Both the position numbers and the translations under genes were made by a program. 26,274 nucleotides of DNA from NCBI GenBank assembly GCA_002305715.1, contig DBQD01000066.1:17807-44080 (forward strand). The letters run 5' to 3'. Source of the stretch: Proteiniphilum sp. UBA1403. Its GTDB lineage: Bacteria > Bacteroidota > Bacteroidia > Bacteroidales > Dysgonomonadaceae. Positions within the stretch are counted from its first letter, which is position 1. Each line of letters opens with the position of its first letter. Under the pieces are notes generated by a model. It searched no databases. It was not told where the DNA came from and saw nothing but the letters and a program-made list of their open reading frames with translations. Below, in pieces: positions 23,788 to 26,274 of the stretch.

Positions 23788-24471
23788 ATGACATTAATTT
23801 GGATTATATTTATCGGGATAGCCCTCGCTGGATGGGCTGTACAGGGAATGCTGCAGAGCAAATTTAAGAAATACGCAAGAATTCCATTACGAAATGGGAT
23901 GACAGGTAAGGAAGTAGCAGAAAAGATGCTGCATGAAAACGGTATTTACGATGTACAAGTAATTTCCGTAAGAGGTCAATTGACCGATCATTATAACCCA
24001 CTGAACAAAACCATCAATCTCAGTGAATCGGTTTATGGAAGCTATAGTGTAGCCGCAGCAGCCGTTGCCGCTCACGAGACTGGACATGCGTTGCAACACG
24101 CTCAAGGTTATGCGCCTCTGAAAATGCGCTCAGCATTGGTTCCCGTCATCTCTTCCACCTCCAAATGGGTTATGTGGGTTCTTCTTCTAGGTATTATCAT
24201 GATAGAGACCTTCCCCATGTTAATATGGTTTGGTATTGGAATGTTTGCACTCACCACTCTCTTTAGCTTCATTACGTTGCCAGTAGAGAAAAATGCTACT
24301 AACAGAGCATTACGTTGGTTGAGTAGTGCAGGAATCACCGATGTAAGCAATCATCACCAAGCAGAAGATGCCCTCCGTTGGGCAGGCTATACATATGTGG
24401 TTGCAGCACTAAGTTCACTCGCTACACTCCTCTATTACATCATGATAGCTATGAGCGGCAACAGAAGATGA
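23788..24471 (+). CDS. YugP-like membrane zinc metallopeptidase
   Basis: Encodes 227 residues of the Zn_peptidase_2 (DUF2268-unrelated, YugP) family. An N-terminal membrane helix (about 3-20) is followed by NGMTGKEVAEKMLHENGI, YNPLNKTINLSESVYGSYS and the zinc motif HETGHALQH (96-104), with His96, Glu97 and His100. Three or more membrane helices follow (about 118-135, 138-165, 198-220), with LPVEKNATNRAL supplying the probable third ligand Glu. The active site is therefore on a membrane face. Substrates of the family are not known. It is probably monocistronic. Confidence 0.9.
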   Translation: MTLIWIIFIGIALAGWAVQGMLQSKFKKYARIPLRNGMTGKEVAEKMLHENGIYDVQVISVRGQLTDHYNPLNKTINLSESVYGSYSVAAAAVAAHETGHALQHAQGYAPLKMRSALVPVISSTSKWVMWVLLLGIIMIETFPMLIWFGIGMFALTTLFSFITLPVEKNATNRALRWLSSAGITDVSNHHQAEDALRWAGYTYVVAALSSLATLLYYIMIAMSGNRR

Positions 24472-24513
24472 ACAAACCGACAGGGCTGATTGTTCTCATA
24501 GATATTATCAATT

Positions 24514-24520
24514 AAAGGAG
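24514..24520 (+). promoter_or_regulatory. Shine-Dalgarno of the pirin gene
   Basis: AAAGGAG lies eight bases before ATG 24529. It is one of only a few clear sites in the window. Confidence 0.6.
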
Positions 24521-24528
24521 TATTTATT

Positions 24529-25245
24529 ATGAAATCAATATATCACCCTGCTGATAGCCGAGGATATGCTGACCATGGCTGGTTGAAGAGTAACCATACA
24601 TTCAGTTTTGCCAATTATCATAATCGCGCCCGAATGAATTTCGGGGTATTGCGTGTCATAAACGATGATCAAGTTGCCGGAGGTGAAGGCTTTGGAACAC
24701 ATCCTCACAGCGACATGGAAATCGTTTCCATACCATTAGAAGGTGATTTAGAGCATCGAGATAGTATGGGCAACGGTGGTATTATCCGCAAAGGAGATAT
24801 TCAGGTGATGTCTGCTGGTACAGGAGTAACACACAGCGAGTTTAATACGAATGCAGACAAACCGGTAAAGTTTTTACAAATATGGGTTTTCCCACGAGAA
24901 AAAGGAGTTGAACCTCGATATGGGCAGATGCGGATTGCTGACTATGCAAAACCAGATAATTTTCAGCAAATCATATCACCTATTCCGGAGGATGAAGGTT
25001 TGTGGATAAACCAAGACAGTTGGTTTCACCTAGCCGATTTTGGTGCAGGGGTAAAGGCAACCTATGACATAAAAAAAACAGGTAACGGTGTTTATCTTTT
25101 CGTCATAAGTGGTAAAGCCAAAGTGGGTGATCAGATTCTCTATCAACGCGATGGTTATGGAGTCTGGGAGACGGACAATTTCACACTCGAAGCTACCGAA
25201 AAAGCAGAGATTTTACTTATGGAAGTACCCATGGAGTTACCATAG
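24529..25245 (+). CDS. Pirin family protein
   Basis: Encodes 238 residues of a bicupin pirin of the YhaK/YhhW type. The metal ligands of the N-terminal cupin are all present: His58 and His60 (GTHPHSD), His102 and Glu104 (GVTHSEFN). MEIVSIPLEGDLEHRDSMGN, the family signature, follows the first pair. Some relatives show quercetin 2,3-dioxygenase activity and others bind partner enzymes or regulators; the physiological role here is not known. It is cytosolic with no signal peptide. A terminator follows. Confidence 0.93.
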   Translation: MKSIYHPADSRGYADHGWLKSNHTFSFANYHNRARMNFGVLRVINDDQVAGGEGFGTHPHSDMEIVSIPLEGDLEHRDSMGNGGIIRKGDIQVMSAGTGVTHSEFNTNADKPVKFLQIWVFPREKGVEPRYGQMRIADYAKPDNFQQIISPIPEDEGLWINQDSWFHLADFGAGVKATYDIKKTGNGVYLFVISGKAKVGDQILYQRDGYGVWETDNFTLEATEKAEILLMEVPMELP

Positions 25246-25271
25246 GTACTTCAAATCCATCAATATTTTTT

Positions 25272-25303
25272 AAAAAGAGGGCAACAATCGCTCTCTTTTT
25301 TTT
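25272..25303 (+). terminator. Intrinsic terminator after the pirin gene
   Basis: AAAAAGAGGGC (25272-25282) pairs with GCTCTCTTTTT (25290-25300) with one G-T wobble and a seven-base loop, followed by more T. Confidence 0.88.
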
Positions 25304-25330
25304 GTTTAACAATAAATCAATCGCGAAAAT

Positions 25331-26242
25331 ATGAAGACAATCTTGGTGACCGGAGGATCCGGAATTATTGGTCGTAGACTCTCTGAAATGCTTCGGGAGA
25401 ACGGTTACAAGGTTCTTTGGCTTAGCCGGGAGCGGCATCTGAATGGCGATTATCCCCGATATCGCTGGAATTATCATAAACAAGAAATTGAAAAGGAGGC
25501 CTTAGAACAAGCAGATTTTATTATTCATCTTGCAGGATCTAATTTAGGTGATGACAAGTGGACCCGTCGCAAAAAGCAGGAGATTGTAGAGAGTCGTGTC
25601 CAGACAGCAACACTGTTACTTGAAACAGTGAGAAATCTCACCAAGAAACCTGAAGCTTTTATTTCAGCCTCAGCAATTGGGTTCTATGGAATGTACACCA
25701 GCGACAAAATATTTACCGAAGATGATTATCCCGCCAGAAATGATTTCCTTAGTCGCACCTGCAAAAAATGGGAAGCGGCAGCAAGAGCTTTTCACGAACA
25801 ACTTGGAATCCGCACCGTATTGTTGAGAACCGCATTTGTATTATCAGAGAAGAGTGAGGCATTTAAAAAAATGCAGATTCCTGTAACATTTGGTCTGGCT
25901 GCACCTCTTGGTAGTGGCAAGCAATACATGCCGTGGATTCATCTCGATGATCTTTGCCGTATGTATCTTAAGGTTATTGAAGATACAACCATGCACGGAG
26001 TATATAATGCCGTTTCTCCTGAATCTGTAACAAATGCACTTTTTATGAAAACGATGGCAAAGGAGATGAATCGTCCATTTTTCTTTCCTAAAATCCCCGC
26101 ATTTATGTTGCGTCTAATAATGGGTGAAGCGGCTGAAATGGTATTGGAAGGGAGTCGTGTCTCCTCCAAAAAGATTGAAGATGCTGATTTTCAGTTTATA
26201 TACCCAACTTTGTCAGATGCTATCCGTGCTTCATTGAAGTAA
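25331..26242 (+). CDS. TIGR01777 family epimerase-like NAD(P)-binding protein
   Basis: Encodes 303 residues of the SDR superfamily. The dinucleotide-binding motif is TGGSGIIGRRL (8-18), followed by IIHLAGSNLGDDKWTRRKKQEI (family signature near 66-85), SASAIGFYG and TCKKWEAAARAF. The C-terminal part matches DUF1731 (IPAFMLRLIMGEAAEMVLEG from about 255, then ending FIYPTLSDAIR). E. coli YfcH and human SDR39U1 belong here; the substrate is unknown for all. The length is normal. The gene ends 32 bases before the window edge. Confidence 0.92.
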   Translation: MKTILVTGGSGIIGRRLSEMLRENGYKVLWLSRERHLNGDYPRYRWNYHKQEIEKEALEQADFIIHLAGSNLGDDKWTRRKKQEIVESRVQTATLLLETVRNLTKKPEAFISASAIGFYGMYTSDKIFTEDDYPARNDFLSRTCKKWEAAARAFHEQLGIRTVLLRTAFVLSEKSEAFKKMQIPVTFGLAAPLGSGKQYMPWIHLDDLCRMYLKVIEDTTMHGVYNAVSPESVTNALFMKTMAKEMNRPFFFPKIPAFMLRLIMGEAAEMVLEGSRVSSKKIEDADFQFIYPTLSDAIRASLK

Positions 26243-26274
26243 GTAGTCACAAATACTTTCGTAAATGGCCAGTT

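Overview
The window looks like ordinary chromosome from a Bacteroidota species, most likely order Bacteroidales. The evidence is: (1) promoter-like elements of the Bacteroidota type (TTTG, about 20 bases, then TAnnTTTG) before several genes; (2) near absence of Shine-Dalgarno sequences; (3) Bacteroidota-type proteins such as a long YidC with a large periplasmic domain, a ParC-type topoisomerase IV A subunit, DUF3316-like, DUF1460 and SHOCT-DUF4870 proteins, and a GHL10 glycosidase. Genus-level placement is not possible from sequence reading alone. I see no insertion sequence, prophage, CRISPR array or plasmid gene.

Layout. Bases 1-282 hold three short arrays of 11-bp tandem repeats and a terminator for the minus-strand M48 metallopeptidase lipoprotein (283-1197). 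Divergent from it runs parC with a short outer-surface-type protein gene, then a MalY/PatB-type C-S lyase, an SlyD-like prolyl isomerase with a cysteine/glycine tail, chorismate synthase (aroC) and a DUF1460 cysteine peptidase-like protein. A convergent minus-strand cluster follows: S41 C-terminal processing protease, CapA-like protein and MgtC-like membrane protein. From 12.5 kb on everything is on the plus strand: VanZ-like protein; a SHOCT-DUF4870 gene broken by one in-frame TAA; an FtsE-like ATPase; pyrG; yidC; a very acidic small protein; an OmpA/glycine-zipper lipoprotein; free methionine sulfoxide reductase; tRNA-Gly(GCC); a GHL10 glycosidase; fur-purA; a YugP-like membrane zinc peptidase; a pirin; and a TIGR01777 epimerase-like protein.

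How the genes fit together. Most are housekeeping: DNA decatenation (parC), nucleotide synthesis (pyrG, purA), aromatic amino acid synthesis (aroC), membrane protein insertion (yidC) and envelope maintenance or proteolysis (M48, S41, OmpA, YugP, DUF1460, GHL10). Redox and metal functions (fRMsr, Fur, SlyD tail, pirin) are scattered among them. Operon-like spacing joins parC with its downstream gene, capA with mgtC, the DUF4870 gene with ftsE, and fur with purA.

I did not find a clear new multi-gene system. The most unusual signals are the 11-bp phased repeat arrays at the left edge, the clean single-stop interruption of the SHOCT-DUF4870 gene, a perfect 12-bp GNRA-capped hairpin inside the DUF1460 coding region, a 44-bp imperfect duplication carrying a tiny ORF with a strong Shine-Dalgarno, and a 22-bp-spaced direct repeat overlapping the promoter of the acidic protein gene.
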